NCBI RefSeq assembly: GCF_000718775.1
Contig: NZ_JOCB01000036.1
Span: 1-64,000 of the forward strand
Direction of reading: 5' to 3'
DNA length: 64,000 bases
DNA from: Streptomyces sp. NRRL S-31
Lineage (GTDB): Bacteria; Actinomycetota; Actinomycetes; Streptomycetales; Streptomycetaceae
The translations under genes were made by a program, and so were the position numbers. Of the stretch, positions 17,155 through 28,439 are shown piece by piece (within the stretch, counting starts at the first letter, position 1; every line of letters starts with the position of its first letter). The notes under the pieces are model-generated. The model had not been told where the DNA came from and made no database searches. It worked only from the letters and a program-made list of their open reading frames with translations.

Positions 17155-18372
17155 GTGAGCACTCTCGAACGCGCCCGGTGCGGCCTCCGGGCCCACCCGC
17201 TGGCGCTGGACGCGGCCGTCGCGGCGGGCGTGCTGGTCTGCATGGTCGTGGGCTCTTTCGCCGCCCCCCGCGACCAGCACGGGATCACCTGGGGGGTGCG
17301 CACCCCCGAACCCCTCGGCCTCCTGCTCATGCTGGCCGGCGCCGTCGCGCTCGTCTTCCGCCGCCGCCACTCCCGGGCGGTCCTCGCCGTCACCGGCTTG
17401 GCCTCCGTGGTCGAGAGCGTCACCGGCGATCCGCGCGCCCCGGTCGCGATGTCCGCCGTGGTCGCCCTGTACACCGTCGCCGCCACCACCGACCGGGCCA
17501 CCACCTGGCGCCTCGGCCTGCTCACCATGACCGTGCTGACGGCCGCCGCGATGCTCGCCGGCCCGCTGCCCTGGTACGCCCAGGAGAACCTGGGCGTCCT
17601 CGCCTGGACCGGCATCGGCGCCACCGCGGGGGACGCCGTACGCAGCCGCCGCGCCGTCGTCCAGGCCATCCGGGACCGGGCCGAACGCGCCGAACGCACC
17701 CGTGAGGAGGAGGCCCGCCGCCGGGTCGCCGAGGAGCGGCTGCGCATCGCCCGGGACCTGCACGACGTCGTCGCCCACCACATCGCCCTGGTCAACGTGC
17801 AGGCCGGGGTCGCGGCCCACGTCATGGACAAGCGGCCCGACCAGGCCAAGGAGGCCCTCGGCCATGTCCGCGAGGCCAGCCGCAGCGCGCTGAACGAGCT
17901 GCGCGCCACCGTCGGCCTGCTGCGCCAGTCCGGCGACCCCGAGGCGCCCACCGAGCCCGCCCCCGGTCTCAGCCGCCTCCAGGAGCTGGCGGCCACCTTC
18001 CGCAGCGCCGGGCTGCCGGTGGAGGTGGCCGGCGCCGACCAGGGCGGTGCGCTGCCGGCCGCCGTCGACCTGGCCGCCTACCGGATCGTGCAGGAGGCGC
18101 TGACCAACGTGCGCAAGCACGCGGGCGCGCGGGCCCGGGCCGAGGTGAGCGTGGTGCGCGTCGGACCGCGCCTGGAGGTCACCGTCCTCGACGACGGCCC
18201 GGGCGAGCCCGGCGCCCCGGAGGCCGGCGGCGGGCACGGGCTGCTCGGCATGCGCGAGCGGGTCACCGCCCTGGGCGGCACCCTGACCACCGGACCCCGC
18301 TACGGCGGCGGCTTCCGCGTCCATGCGATCCTGCCGGTCACCACGACGACGGCCCAGGGGGAACCCGTATGA
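17155..18372 (+). CDS. NarL-family sensor histidine kinase
   Basis: A 405-residue membrane kinase. Four or five membrane segments occupy residues 20-155 with little extracellular sequence, then a coiled linker (165-195). The HisKA_3 dimerisation domain carries phospho-acceptor H203 in R-D-L-H-D-V-V-A-H-H, and the ATPase domain has its N-box at E-A-L-T-N318-V-R-K-H plus a D-D-G-P-G G1 box. The input signal is unknown. The GTG at 17155 fits the leaderless -10. The stop overlaps the response regulator start (ATGA), so the two are translationally coupled. The RND exporter gene lies 153 bp beyond the regulator and is a plausible target. Confidence 0.92.
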   Translation: MSTLERARCGLRAHPLALDAAVAAGVLVCMVVGSFAAPRDQHGITWGVRTPEPLGLLLMLAGAVALVFRRRHSRAVLAVTGLASVVESVTGDPRAPVAMSAVVALYTVAATTDRATTWRLGLLTMTVLTAAAMLAGPLPWYAQENLGVLAWTGIGATAGDAVRSRRAVVQAIRDRAERAERTREEEARRRVAEERLRIARDLHDVVAHHIALVNVQAGVAAHVMDKRPDQAKEALGHVREASRSALNELRATVGLLRQSGDPEAPTEPAPGLSRLQELAATFRSAGLPVEVAGADQGGALPAAVDLAAYRIVQEALTNVRKHAGARARAEVSVVRVGPRLEVTVLDDGPGEPGAPEAGGGHGLLGMRERVTALGGTLTTGPRYGGGFRVHAILPVTTTTAQGEPV

Positions 18373-19049
18373 CCATCCGTGTCCTGCTCGCCGACGACCA
18401 GGCACTGCTGCGCAGCGCGTTCCGGGTGCTGGTCGACTCCGAGCCCGACATGGAGGTGGTGGGGGAGGCGTCCGACGGCGCCGAAGCGGTCCGGCTGGCC
18501 CGGGAGCACGGCCCCGACGTCGTCCTCATGGACATCCGGATGCCCGGCACCGACGGGCTCGCCGCCACCCGCGCGATCGGCGACGACCCCGCCCTGGCCC
18601 AGGTCCGTGTGGTCATCCTGACCACCTTCGAGGTGGACGACTACGTGGTCCGGGCGCTGCGCGCGGGCGCCTCCGGCTTCCTCGGCAAGGGCAGCGAGCC
18701 CGAGGAGCTGCTGAACGCCATCCGGGTCGCGGCGGGCGGCGAGGCCCTGCTGTCGCCCGCCGCCACCAAGGGCCTGATCGCCCGCTTCCTCGCCCAGGGC
18801 GACGACGGCGCCGTCCCCGACCCCGCCCGTGCCGAGCGGCTCGGCGCGCTCACCGGCAGGGAGCGGGAAGTCCTCGTCCTGGTCGCCGGCGGCCACTCCA
18901 ACGACGAGATCGCCGAGCGCCTGGCGGTCAGCCCGCTGACGGTGAAGACGCACGTCAACCGGGCCATGGCCAAGCTGGGCGCGCGGGACCGGGCGCAGCT
19001 CGTCGTGACCGCGTACGAGTCCGGACTGGTACGTCCGCGGATGGACTGA
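18369..19049 (+). CDS. NarL/LuxR-type response regulator
   Basis: A 226-residue regulator. The receiver domain (1-125) has the acidic pair D9/D10, phosphorylation site D55 in V-V-L-M-D-I-R-M-P-G, and K107 in the T-x-K-like position. The C-terminal LuxR HTH (about 155-215) is typical: L-T-G-R-E-R-E-V-L-V-L-V-A-G-G, then the recognition helix P-L-T-V-K-T-H-V-N-R. It overlaps the kinase by 4 bp. The target genes are not known; the RND exporter downstream is the nearest candidate. Confidence 0.93.
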   Translation: MTIRVLLADDQALLRSAFRVLVDSEPDMEVVGEASDGAEAVRLAREHGPDVVLMDIRMPGTDGLAATRAIGDDPALAQVRVVILTTFEVDDYVVRALRAGASGFLGKGSEPEELLNAIRVAAGGEALLSPAATKGLIARFLAQGDDGAVPDPARAERLGALTGREREVLVLVAGGHSNDEIAERLAVSPLTVKTHVNRAMAKLGARDRAQLVVTAYESGLVRPRMD

Positions 19050-19150
19050 TCTCCACCCACGTGTACTGCGCGCGGAGTAGGGGCCCGGTGAGGAACGGGA
19101 CCTGGGGCCTACGGATGAGCCCTCCGTGATGGCTCAGGGTGGTGTGGAGT

Positions 19151-19170
19151 GGGCGCGCGCCTGCGCGCCC
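19151..19170 (+). promoter_or_regulatory. short GC-rich hairpin in the leader of the RND exporter
   Basis: Perfect 8-bp stem GGGCGCGC/GCGCGCCC with a 4-base loop, ending 32 bp before the exporter ATG. It could be a terminator of the upstream operon or an element of the exporter 5' leader; there is no T-tract. Confidence 0.45.
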
Positions 19171-19202
19171 CGCCGCCGCTCACCGAAGAGAGACCCTGAC
19201 CC

Positions 19203-22304
<3,102 letters not shown>

Positions 22305-22313
22305 CGGTACGAC

Positions 22314-22347
22314 GGAGGGCCGGGCCTGGTGACAGGCCCGGCCCTCC
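22314..22347. terminator. bidirectional terminator between the RND gene and nadA
   Basis: Perfect 15-bp stem (GGAGGGCCGGGCCTG and its complement) with the loop GTGA, placed between two convergent stop codons. No T-tract on either side, as usual in Streptomyces. Confidence 0.9.
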
Positions 22348-22363
22348 GGCACATCCGCCGCGG

Positions 22364-23548
22364 TTACGGCAGCGCCAGCATCCGCTCCAGCGCCAGCTTG
22401 GCGAACGCCTCCGTCTCCCGGTCGACCTGGATGCGGTTGACCAGGTTGCCCTCGGCCAGCGACTCCAGGGTCCAGACCAGGTGGGGCAGGTCGATGCGGT
22501 TCATGGTCGAGCAGAAGCAGACCGTCTTGTCGAGGAAGACGATCTCCTTGCCCTCGGGGGCGAAACGGTTCGCCAGGCGGCGGACCAGGTTCAGCTCGGT
22601 GCCGATGGCCCACTTGGAACCGGCCGGGGCGGCCTCCAGGGCCTTGATGATGTACTCGGTCGAGCCGACGTGGTCCGCCGCGGCCACGACCTCGTGCTTG
22701 CACTCGGGGTGCACCAGGACGTTCACGCCGGGGATGCGCTCGCGGACGTCGTTCACCGAGTCCAGGCTGAAGCGGCCGTGCACGGAGCAGTGGCCCCGCC
22801 ACAGGATCATCTTCGCGGCGCGCAGCTCCTCCGCCGTCAGGCCGCCGCCCGGCTTGTGCGGGTTGTAGACCACGCAGTCGTCCAGCGACATGCCCATGTC
22901 GCGGACGGCGGTGTTGCGGCCCAGGTGCTGGTCGGGCAGGAACAGCACCTTCTCACCCTGCTCGAAGGCCCAGTCCAGCGCCCGCTTGGCGTTGGAGGAG
23001 GTGCAGATGAGACCGCCGTGCCGGCCGGTGAACGCCTTGATGTCGGCCGAGGAGTTCATGTACGAGACCGGCACCACCTGCTCGGCGACGCCCGCCTCGG
23101 TCAGCACGTCCCAGCACTCGGCGACCTGCTCGGCCGTCGCCATGTCGGCCATGGAGCAGCCAGCGGCGAGGTCGGGCAGGACGACCTTCTGGTCGTCGGA
23201 GGTCAGGATGTCCGCCGACTCGGCCATGAAGTGCACACCGCAGAAGACGATGTACTCGGCCTCGGGGCGCGCTGCGGCGTCCCGGGCCAGCTTGAAGGAG
23301 TCGCCCGTGACGTCGGCGAACTGGATGACCTCGTCGCGCTGGTAGTGGTGGCCGAGCACGAAGACCTTGTCGCCGAGCTTCTCCTTCGCCGCGCGGGCGC
23401 GCAGCACCAGGTCGGGGTCGGACGGCGACGGCAGGTCACCGGGACACTCGACGCCCCGCTCGCTCTTCGGGTCGGCCTCGCGGCCGAGCAGCAACAGGGC
23501 GAGCGGAGTCGGCCGCACGTCGAGCTCCGGGGTCTGGGCGGTGGTCAC
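22364..23548 (-). CDS. nadA: quinolinate synthase
   Basis: A 394-residue [4Fe-4S] enzyme condensing iminoaspartate with dihydroxyacetone phosphate to quinolinate, the first committed step of de novo NAD synthesis. Family segments are V-L-G-H-H-Y-Q-R-D near 64-72, F-C103-G-V-H-F-M-A-E, L-P-D-L-A-A-G-C-S-M-A near 125-134, and C-F-C346-S-T-M-N-R. C103, C254 and C346 are the likely cluster ligands. The GTG at 23548 is used because AGAAAGG sits 9 nt upstream; a frame to 23893 is open but runs through the operator region and the divergent gene. Three operator-like palindromes lie directly upstream. Confidence 0.93.
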   Translation of the reverse strand: MTTAQTPELDVRPTPLALLLLGREADPKSERGVECPGDLPSPSDPDLVLRARAAKEKLGDKVFVLGHHYQRDEVIQFADVTGDSFKLARDAAARPEAEYIVFCGVHFMAESADILTSDDQKVVLPDLAAGCSMADMATAEQVAECWDVLTEAGVAEQVVPVSYMNSSADIKAFTGRHGGLICTSSNAKRALDWAFEQGEKVLFLPDQHLGRNTAVRDMGMSLDDCVVYNPHKPGGGLTAEELRAAKMILWRGHCSVHGRFSLDSVNDVRERIPGVNVLVHPECKHEVVAAADHVGSTEYIIKALEAAPAGSKWAIGTELNLVRRLANRFAPEGKEIVFLDKTVCFCSTMNRIDLPHLVWTLESLAEGNLVNRIQVDRETEAFAKLALERMLALP

Positions 23549-23570
23549 GACACGCACCCTTTCTACTTTT

Positions 23571-23583
23571 CGTCTAACTGACG
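23571..23583. promoter_or_regulatory. operator-like palindrome 1 upstream of nadA
   Basis: CGTC-TAACT-GACG, first of three copies of the pattern CGTC-N5-GACG, 23 bp before the nadA start. It may overlap the nadA core promoter. Confidence 0.6.
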
Positions 23584-23604
23584 CTATCCATGATATCTGC
23601 TTCA

Positions 23605-23617
23605 CGTCACTTTGACG
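23605..23617. promoter_or_regulatory. operator-like palindrome 2 upstream of nadA
   Basis: CGTC-ACTTT-GACG, second copy, 34 bp from the first; here the inner flanking bases also pair, giving CGTCA-CTT-TGACG. Confidence 0.6.
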
Positions 23618-23627
23618 ATGGCCATAG

Positions 23628-23640
23628 CGTCCGTGTGACG
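23628..23640. promoter_or_regulatory. operator-like palindrome 3 upstream of nadA
   Basis: CGTC-CGTGT-GACG, third copy, 23 bp from the second. The flanks of copies 2 and 3 pair with each other (TTCACGTCAC at 23601-23610 with GTGACGTGAA at 23635-23644), and GACGCTAT at 23580 pairs with ATAGCGTC at 23624. Confidence 0.6.
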
Positions 23641-23819
23641 TGAATCCCGCCGGACTCCCGGGGGTGCCCCGCGGACGCCTGTCCGCCTCCACGGGCATGT
23701 GCGAGCATGAGGAAGGAAGAAAAACGCGACCACGCGAATGCCCGGCCCGGAATGAATCCGCGGAAGCGCCGGTTGCACTCGTCGGCAAGCAGTCTCCGTA
23801 CAACCCGGGAGAGATGTAG

Positions 23820-24176
23820 ATGTCCGTATCGGACGAGACCACCACCGTCACCGACGGCATCATCCTGACCGACGCCGCCGCGGCCAAGGTCAAGGCCCTG
23901 CTCGACCAGGAAGGCCGCGACGACCTGGCGCTGCGCGTCGCCGTCCAGCCCGGCGGCTGCTCCGGCCTGCGCTACCAGCTCTTCTTCGACGAGCGCTCGC
24001 TCGACGGCGACGTGGAGAAGGACTTCGGCGGGGTCAAGGTCGTCACCGACCGCATGAGCGCTCCGTACCTGGGCGGCGCCACCGTCGACTTCGTGGACAC
24101 GATCGAGAAGCAGGGCTTCACGATCGACAACCCGAACGCGACCGGCTCCTGCGCCTGCGGCGACTCCTTCAGCTGA
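23820..24176 (+). CDS. erpA: A-type iron-sulfur carrier protein (HesB/IscA/ErpA family)
   Basis: A 118-residue Fe-S carrier with the three invariant cysteines: C47 in P-G-G-C-S-G-L and C111/C113 in the C-terminal C-A-C-G. It delivers clusters to apoproteins. The position next to nadA, a [4Fe-4S] enzyme, fits a supply role but is only suggestive. The gene is divergent from nadA across 271 bp that hold the operator-like repeats, so both could share regulation. Two hairpins after the stop look like its terminator. Confidence 0.93.
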   Translation: MSVSDETTTVTDGIILTDAAAAKVKALLDQEGRDDLALRVAVQPGGCSGLRYQLFFDERSLDGDVEKDFGGVKVVTDRMSAPYLGGATVDFVDTIEKQGFTIDNPNATGSCACGDSFS

Positions 24177-24183
24177 ACGGGCC

Positions 24184-24201
24184 GGGCCGGTTCGCCGGCC
24201 C
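24184..24201 (+). terminator. hairpin after erpA
   Basis: Perfect 7-bp stem GGGCCGG/CCGGCCC with a stable TTCG tetraloop, 7 bp after the erpA stop. Confidence 0.75.
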
Positions 24202-24213
24202 GACGGTCATGAC

Positions 24214-24250
24214 GGAGGCGGCGGTCCCCTCGGCGGGGGCCGCCGCCTCC
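24214..24250 (+). terminator. second hairpin after erpA
   Basis: An 11-bp stem GGAGGCGGCGG with its complement and a 15-base loop, immediately after the first hairpin; together they form a tandem terminator. Confidence 0.65.
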
Positions 24251-24428
24251 GTGCGTCCGGAGGGGGTCGGCGCGGCCGGCCGTACGGCCCGCACGTACTC
24301 CTTGGTGGCCGGCACGCACACCCGGTCCGGCCGGGCGTCCCGGTGACCGTCACCGTCGCCCGGCCCGCGTGTTCCCGCGCTTACTCGTGTCCCGCAGGGC
24401 GCACGGTCGCCCGAGGCCGGGGAACCGG

Positions 24429-24635
24429 TCAGTCGCCGTACTCCGACATCGCGTCCAGCAGCCGGGCGGACCGCGTCGGCACGTCCACGCCGTGGATGCG
24501 GGACGGGGACACCGGACGGGACGCGGCGCGCTCCGGGGCGACCCAGTGCGGGGCCATCCGGGCGCAGTCGCCGCGCAGCGACGCGAGATCGTCGGGCTCG
24601 GCCGGGGCGGAGGAGGTGACCTCGGGGTTCGTCAT
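24429..24635 (-). CDS. small hypothetical protein
   Basis: A 68-residue protein starting M-T-N-P-E-V-T-S-S-A-P, with no membrane or signal segment and a few Pro and Arg residues. Codon use matches real genes, and the ATG has TACGGT 6 nt upstream without a Shine-Dalgarno, fitting a leaderless transcript. It sits in the 590-bp gap between erpA and the PfkB-family kinase. Not recognised. Confidence 0.6.
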   Translation of the reverse strand: MTNPEVTSSAPAEPDDLASLRGDCARMAPHWVAPERAASRPVSPSRIHGVDVPTRSARLLDAMSEYGD

Positions 24636-24641
24636 GCCCGC

Positions 24642-24647
24642 ACCGTA
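24642..24647 (-). promoter_or_regulatory. candidate -10 element for the small hypothetical gene
   Basis: TACGGT on the minus strand, 6 nt before the ATG at 24635. Confidence 0.4.
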
Positions 24648-24765
24648 CGCACGGCGCGCACTGCGAAGAAAGATCTACTATCGGGTAGTTTTGCCAGCTT
24701 CAGTGGCGGCTTCCGACCGGGTAGCGTGAACTGTCAATCCCGCCTGCCGCAGGAGAATCCCCGTC

Positions 24766-25740
24766 GTGCGCATCGCAGTCACCGGCTCCATCGCCACCGA
24801 CCACCTCATGACCTTCCCCGGCCGTTTCGCCGACCAGTTCGTCGCGGACCAGCTGCACACGGTTTCGCTCTCCTTCCTGGTCGACAACCTCGACGTCCGC
24901 CGCGGCGGCGTCGGCGCCAACATCGCCTTCGGCATGGGCCAGCTCGGCACCGGGCCGATCCTGGTCGGCGCCGCCGGCTTCGACTTCGACGAATACCGGG
25001 CCTGGCTCGACCGGCACGGCGTGGACACCGGCTCGGTGCGCCTCTCCGAGACCCTGCACACCGCCCGCTTCGTGTGCACCACCGACGCCGACCACAACCA
25101 GATCGGCTCCTTCTACACCGGCGCGATGAGCGAGGCCCGGCTGATCGAGCTGAAGACGGTCGCGGACCGCGTGGGCGGCCTGGACCTGGTCCTCATCGGT
25201 GCCGACGACCCCGAGGCGATGCTCCGCCACACCGAGGAGTGCCGCTCCCGGAACATCCCCTTCGCCGCCGACTTCTCCCAGCAGATCGCCCGGATGGAGG
25301 GCGAGGAGATCCGGATACTGCTGGACGGCGCGACGTACCTGTTCTCCAACGAGTACGAGAAGGGGCTCATCGAGGCCAAGACCGGCTGGTCCGACGCCGA
25401 GATCCTGTCCAAGGTCGGCCACCGCGTGACCACGCTCGGCGCGCGGGGCGTGCGGATCGAGCGGGCCGGCGAGGACCCGATCGAGGTCGGCTGTCCGGAG
25501 GAGGAGCGCAAGGCCGACCCCACCGGCGTCGGCGACGCCTTCCGCGCCGGGTTCCTGTCGGGGCTGGCGTGGGGCGTCCCGCTGGAGCGGGCCGCGCAGG
25601 TCGGGTGCATGCTCGCCACGCTGGTCATCGAGACCGTGGGCACGCAGGAGTACCAGCTGCGGCGGGGGCACTTCATGGAGCGGTTCGAGAAGGCGTACGG
25701 CGACGAGGCCGGCCAGGAGGTCCGCGCCCACCTGCGCTGA
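24766..25740 (+). CDS. PfkB-family carbohydrate kinase, probably adenosine kinase
   Basis: A 324-residue ribokinase-fold enzyme. N-terminal G-S-I-A-T-D-H and R-R-G-G-V-G-A-N-I-A match the PfkB signature 1 region, and D-P-T-G-V-G-D257-A-F-R-A-G-F carries the catalytic base and anion hole. The overall sequence fits actinobacterial adenosine kinases, which make AMP from adenosine, better than sugar kinases, but the substrate is inferred. GTG start with AGGAGA upstream. It is convergent with the cysteine desulfurase-TusA fusion; a 6-bp hairpin at 25739-25753 lies between them. Confidence 0.85.
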   Translation: MRIAVTGSIATDHLMTFPGRFADQFVADQLHTVSLSFLVDNLDVRRGGVGANIAFGMGQLGTGPILVGAAGFDFDEYRAWLDRHGVDTGSVRLSETLHTARFVCTTDADHNQIGSFYTGAMSEARLIELKTVADRVGGLDLVLIGADDPEAMLRHTEECRSRNIPFAADFSQQIARMEGEEIRILLDGATYLFSNEYEKGLIEAKTGWSDAEILSKVGHRVTTLGARGVRIERAGEDPIEVGCPEEERKADPTGVGDAFRAGFLSGLAWGVPLERAAQVGCMLATLVIETVGTQEYQLRRGHFMERFEKAYGDEAGQEVRAHLR

Positions 25741-25824
25741 CCCGTCACGGGTCTGTGGCGGGGCGCCCGGAGGGCAGTCCGCGTCCTCGGCAGGGATGAC
25801 CGCGCGGAGGGTGTGCGGGGGCGC

Positions 25825-27201
25825 TCAGGTCACCCGGCGGACCAGGTACGCCGTTCCCCGGTCCGCCGGTTCCTCGCCCACGTACTCCTGCCCCCGCATC
25901 TCGCACCACGCCGGGATGTCCAGCCGGGCCGCCGCGTCGTCCGAGAGGACCCGCACGATCCCGCCCACCGGGACCTCGCCGATCACCTTGGCCAGCTCGA
26001 TGACCGGGATCGGGCAGCGCTTGCCCAGGGAGTCGACGAGCAGCTCCCGCGCCCCGGCGGCCGTCGCGGGGGCCGGGGCGCCCAGCTTCTCCCGGACGCC
26101 CGCCACGGCCCCCGGCAGCACCTCGAGGAACCGCGCCACGTCCGCCTCCGCCGTGCCCGGCGGCAGCGATACCCGTACGTTGCCCTCGCTCAGCACCCCC
26201 ATCGCCCGCAGCACATGGCTGGGCGTCAGCGTGCTGCTCGTGCAGGAGGAGCCGGAGGAGACCGAGAAGCCCGCCCGGTCCAGCTCGTGCAGCAGTGCCT
26301 CGCCGTCGACGTAGAGGCAGGAGAAGGTGACGATCCCGGGCAGCCGGTGCCCGGCGTCGCCGACCACCTCCACGTCCGGGACCAGCTCCGGCACCCGGGT
26401 CCGGATCCGCTCCGTCAGCTCCCGCAGCCGTACCGCCTCCCGGGCCGCCTCGGCCCGCACCGCGCGCAGCGACGCCACGGCCGCCACGATCGCCGGGATG
26501 TTCTCGAACCCGGGAGCCCGGCCCGACTCCCGCTCGTCCACCGGCCCTTGGGCGGCGAACCGCACCCCCTTGCGCACGACGAGCAGTCCGACCCCGGGCG
26601 GCCCGCCCCACTTGTGCGCGCTGGCCGTCAGCAGCGACCAGTCGCCCCCGACCGGCCCCCAGCCCAGCGACTGCGCCGCGTCCACCAGCAGCGGCACCCC
26701 GGCCTCCCGGCACACGCCGGCCACCTCGGCCACCGGCTGCACGGTCCCCACCTCGTGGTTGGCCGACTGGAGGCACGCCAGCGCGGTGTCCGGGCGGAGG
26801 GCGGCGGCGTACGCCGACGGGGTGACGGCTCCCGTCCGGCCGACGGCCACCCGGGTGACCGTCCCGCCCTCGGCCTCGCACATGTCCGCCGCATGGAGTA
26901 CGGAGGAGTGTTCGACGGATGACACGATCAGGTGGCGTCCGACGCGCCTCCGCCCGGCCAACGCCCCGGTGACGCCCGCGTGCACGGCCCGGGTCCCGGA
27001 CGGCGTGAACACCACCTCGTCGGCCCGGCAGCCCACGGCCTCGGCGGCGGCCTCGCGCGCGGCGTCCAGCAGCATCCGGGCCTTCCGCCCCTCCCGGTGG
27101 AGCCGGGCCGGATCGGCCCACCCCTCGTCCAGGGAGGCCATCAGGGCCTGACGGGCCACGGGATGCAGAGGAGCGCCGGACGCGGCGTCGAAATAGGACA
27201 C
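25825..27201 (-). CDS. cysteine desulfurase fused to a TusA-type sulfur carrier domain
   Basis: A 458-residue two-domain protein. Residues 1-375 are an NifS-like PLP enzyme: PLP lysine K197 in S-A-H-K-W-G-G-P-P, and catalytic C320 in S-S-G-S-S-C-T-S-S. Residues 385-458 are a complete TusA/SirA domain with the sulfur-accepting cysteine C396 in K-R-C-P-I-P-V. The desulfurase would take sulfur from cysteine and hand it directly to its own TusA domain, for tRNA thiolation or another sulfur pathway. GTG start with TAACGT 6 nt upstream and no Shine-Dalgarno. It is monocistronic and divergent from ctaC. Confidence 0.9.
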   Translation of the reverse strand: MSYFDAASGAPLHPVARQALMASLDEGWADPARLHREGRKARMLLDAAREAAAEAVGCRADEVVFTPSGTRAVHAGVTGALAGRRRVGRHLIVSSVEHSSVLHAADMCEAEGGTVTRVAVGRTGAVTPSAYAAALRPDTALACLQSANHEVGTVQPVAEVAGVCREAGVPLLVDAAQSLGWGPVGGDWSLLTASAHKWGGPPGVGLLVVRKGVRFAAQGPVDERESGRAPGFENIPAIVAAVASLRAVRAEAAREAVRLRELTERIRTRVPELVPDVEVVGDAGHRLPGIVTFSCLYVDGEALLHELDRAGFSVSSGSSCTSSTLTPSHVLRAMGVLSEGNVRVSLPPGTAEADVARFLEVLPGAVAGVREKLGAPAPATAAGARELLVDSLGKRCPIPVIELAKVIGEVPVGGIVRVLSDDAAARLDIPAWCEMRGQEYVGEEPADRGTAYLVRRVT

Positions 27202-27207
27202 AGGGCA

Positions 27208-27213
27208 ACGTTA
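27208..27213 (-). promoter_or_regulatory. candidate -10 element for the desulfurase-TusA gene (leaderless)
   Basis: TAACGT on the minus strand, 6 nt before the GTG at 27201. Confidence 0.4.
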
Positions 27214-27369
27214 AAGCTTCCGGCAACCGGTCCGCCGGACGGGGAAGCAGGCCAGGCCACAGCCGTGCGGGCCGTGCAAAAACCCCGAAACCACCCGAGC
27301 CCCCAGACGCTTTCGGGTGACCCGTAGCGCGTATGCCCCCCTCCCCGCGAACCCCCGGAGGGCGTCGGC

Positions 27370-27400
27370 TAGGGTTTGGTCCGCATAAACATCCAAACCC
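27370..27400 (+). promoter_or_regulatory. ctaC promoter region with inverted repeat
   Basis: TAGGGT at 27370-27375 resembles a -10. Overlapping it is a perfect 8-bp inverted repeat GGGTTTGG (27372-27379) and CCAAACCC (27393-27400) separated by 13 bases, about 80 bp before ctaC. The arrangement suits a repressor or redox regulator. Confidence 0.5.
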
Positions 27401-27479
27401 CTGCCCGACGCAGGGCGGCGACCGACCAGCGAGAAGGCCGCAGCCGACCGCGCGGGCGAGACTCTCGGGAAGGCGCTAC

Positions 27480-28439
27480 GTGAGTCCCAACGGCTCCGAC
27501 CGCTCGCCGCGGCGCCCGATGCGGCGGAAGCTGCTGCAGGCACTGACCGCGGGCCTGGTCCTGGCGACCGCAACCGGTTGCACATATAAGGACTTCCCCC
27601 GCCTTGGCATGCCCACCCCGACCACGGAAGAGGCTCCGCGGATCCTCTCCCTGTGGCAGGGCTCCTGGGCTGCCGCGCTCGCCGTCGGCGTGCTGGTGTG
27701 GGGCCTGATCCTGTGGAGTGCTTTCTTCCACCGGCGCAGCCGCACCAAGGTCGAGGTTCCTCCGCAGACCCGGTACAACATGCCGATCGAGGCCCTGTAC
27801 ACGGTGGTCCCGATCATCATCATCTCGGTGCTCTTCTACTTCACGGCCCGGGACGAGTCGAAGCTCCTGGACACCTCGAAGAAGCCCGACGTCACGGTCA
27901 ACGTGGTCGGCTTCCAGTGGAGCTGGGGCTTCAACTACATCGAGAACGTCTCCGGTTCCACCGGCGATGCCAAGACCGACAAGAACCTGGACGCCATCCC
28001 GGACCGGTTCAAGAAGGAATTCCCGGCGAACGCCGGCGGCGTCTACGACGTCGGCACGCCCGGCACGCGGAACCCGCAGACGAACAACCCCGGTCCGACG
28101 CTCTGGCTCCCCAAGGGCAAGACGGTCCGCTTCGTCCTGACCTCGCGTGACGTCATCCACTCCTTCTGGGTGGTGCCGTTCCTCATGAAGCAGGACGTCA
28201 TCCCGGGCCACACCAACGCCTTCCAGGTGACCCCCAACAAGGAGGGCACCTTCCTCGGCAAGTGTGCCGAGCTCTGCGGCGTCGACCACTCCCGGATGCT
28301 GTTCAACGTGAAGGTCGTCTCCCCCGAGCGCTACGAGCAGCACCTCAAGGACCTCGCCAAGAAGGGGCAGACCGGTTACATTCCCGCCGGCATCGCGCAG
28401 ACGAGCCACGAGAAGAACCGGGAGACGAACAACCTGTGA
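27480..28439 (+). CDS. ctaC: cytochrome c oxidase subunit II
   Basis: A 319-residue subunit of the aa3 oxidase in the bcc-aa3 supercomplex. It has a lipobox A-T-G-C34, two membrane helices (about 57-77 and 100-120), and an extracytoplasmic cupredoxin domain whose CuA ligands are C262, C266, H270 and M273 in [15 protein letters not shown] start with GGGAAGG upstream. ctaD overlaps its stop by 4 bp (GTGA). The insertion between the second helix and the cupredoxin core (about 150-175) is Lys/Asp-rich, as in other actinobacteria. Confidence 0.95.
   Translation: MSPNGSDRSPRRPMRRKLLQALTAGLVLATATGCTYKDFPRLGMPTPTTEEAPRILSLWQGSWAAALAVGVLVWGLILWSAFFHRRSRTKVEVPPQTRYNMPIEALYTVVPIIIISVLFYFTARDESKLLDTSKKPDVTVNVVGFQWSWGFNYIENVSGSTGDAKTDKNLDAIPDRFKKEFPANAGGVYDVGTPGTRNPQTNNPGPTLWLPKGKTVRFVLTSRDVIHSFWVVPFLMKQDVIPGHTNAFQVTPNKEGTFLGKCAELCGVDHSRMLFNVKVVSPERYEQHLKDLAKKGQTGYIPAGIAQTSHEKNRETNNL

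Noticed and set aside
15343..18405. Very long open frame on the minus strand
   Set aside because: It crosses the well-supported sensor kinase and secreted protein genes on other frames; its composition is low-complexity Gly/Arg, typical of a GC-rich shadow frame.
24207..24343. Small plus-strand ORF after erpA
   Set aside because: It covers the terminator hairpins, has no ribosome-binding site, and has low-complexity sequence.
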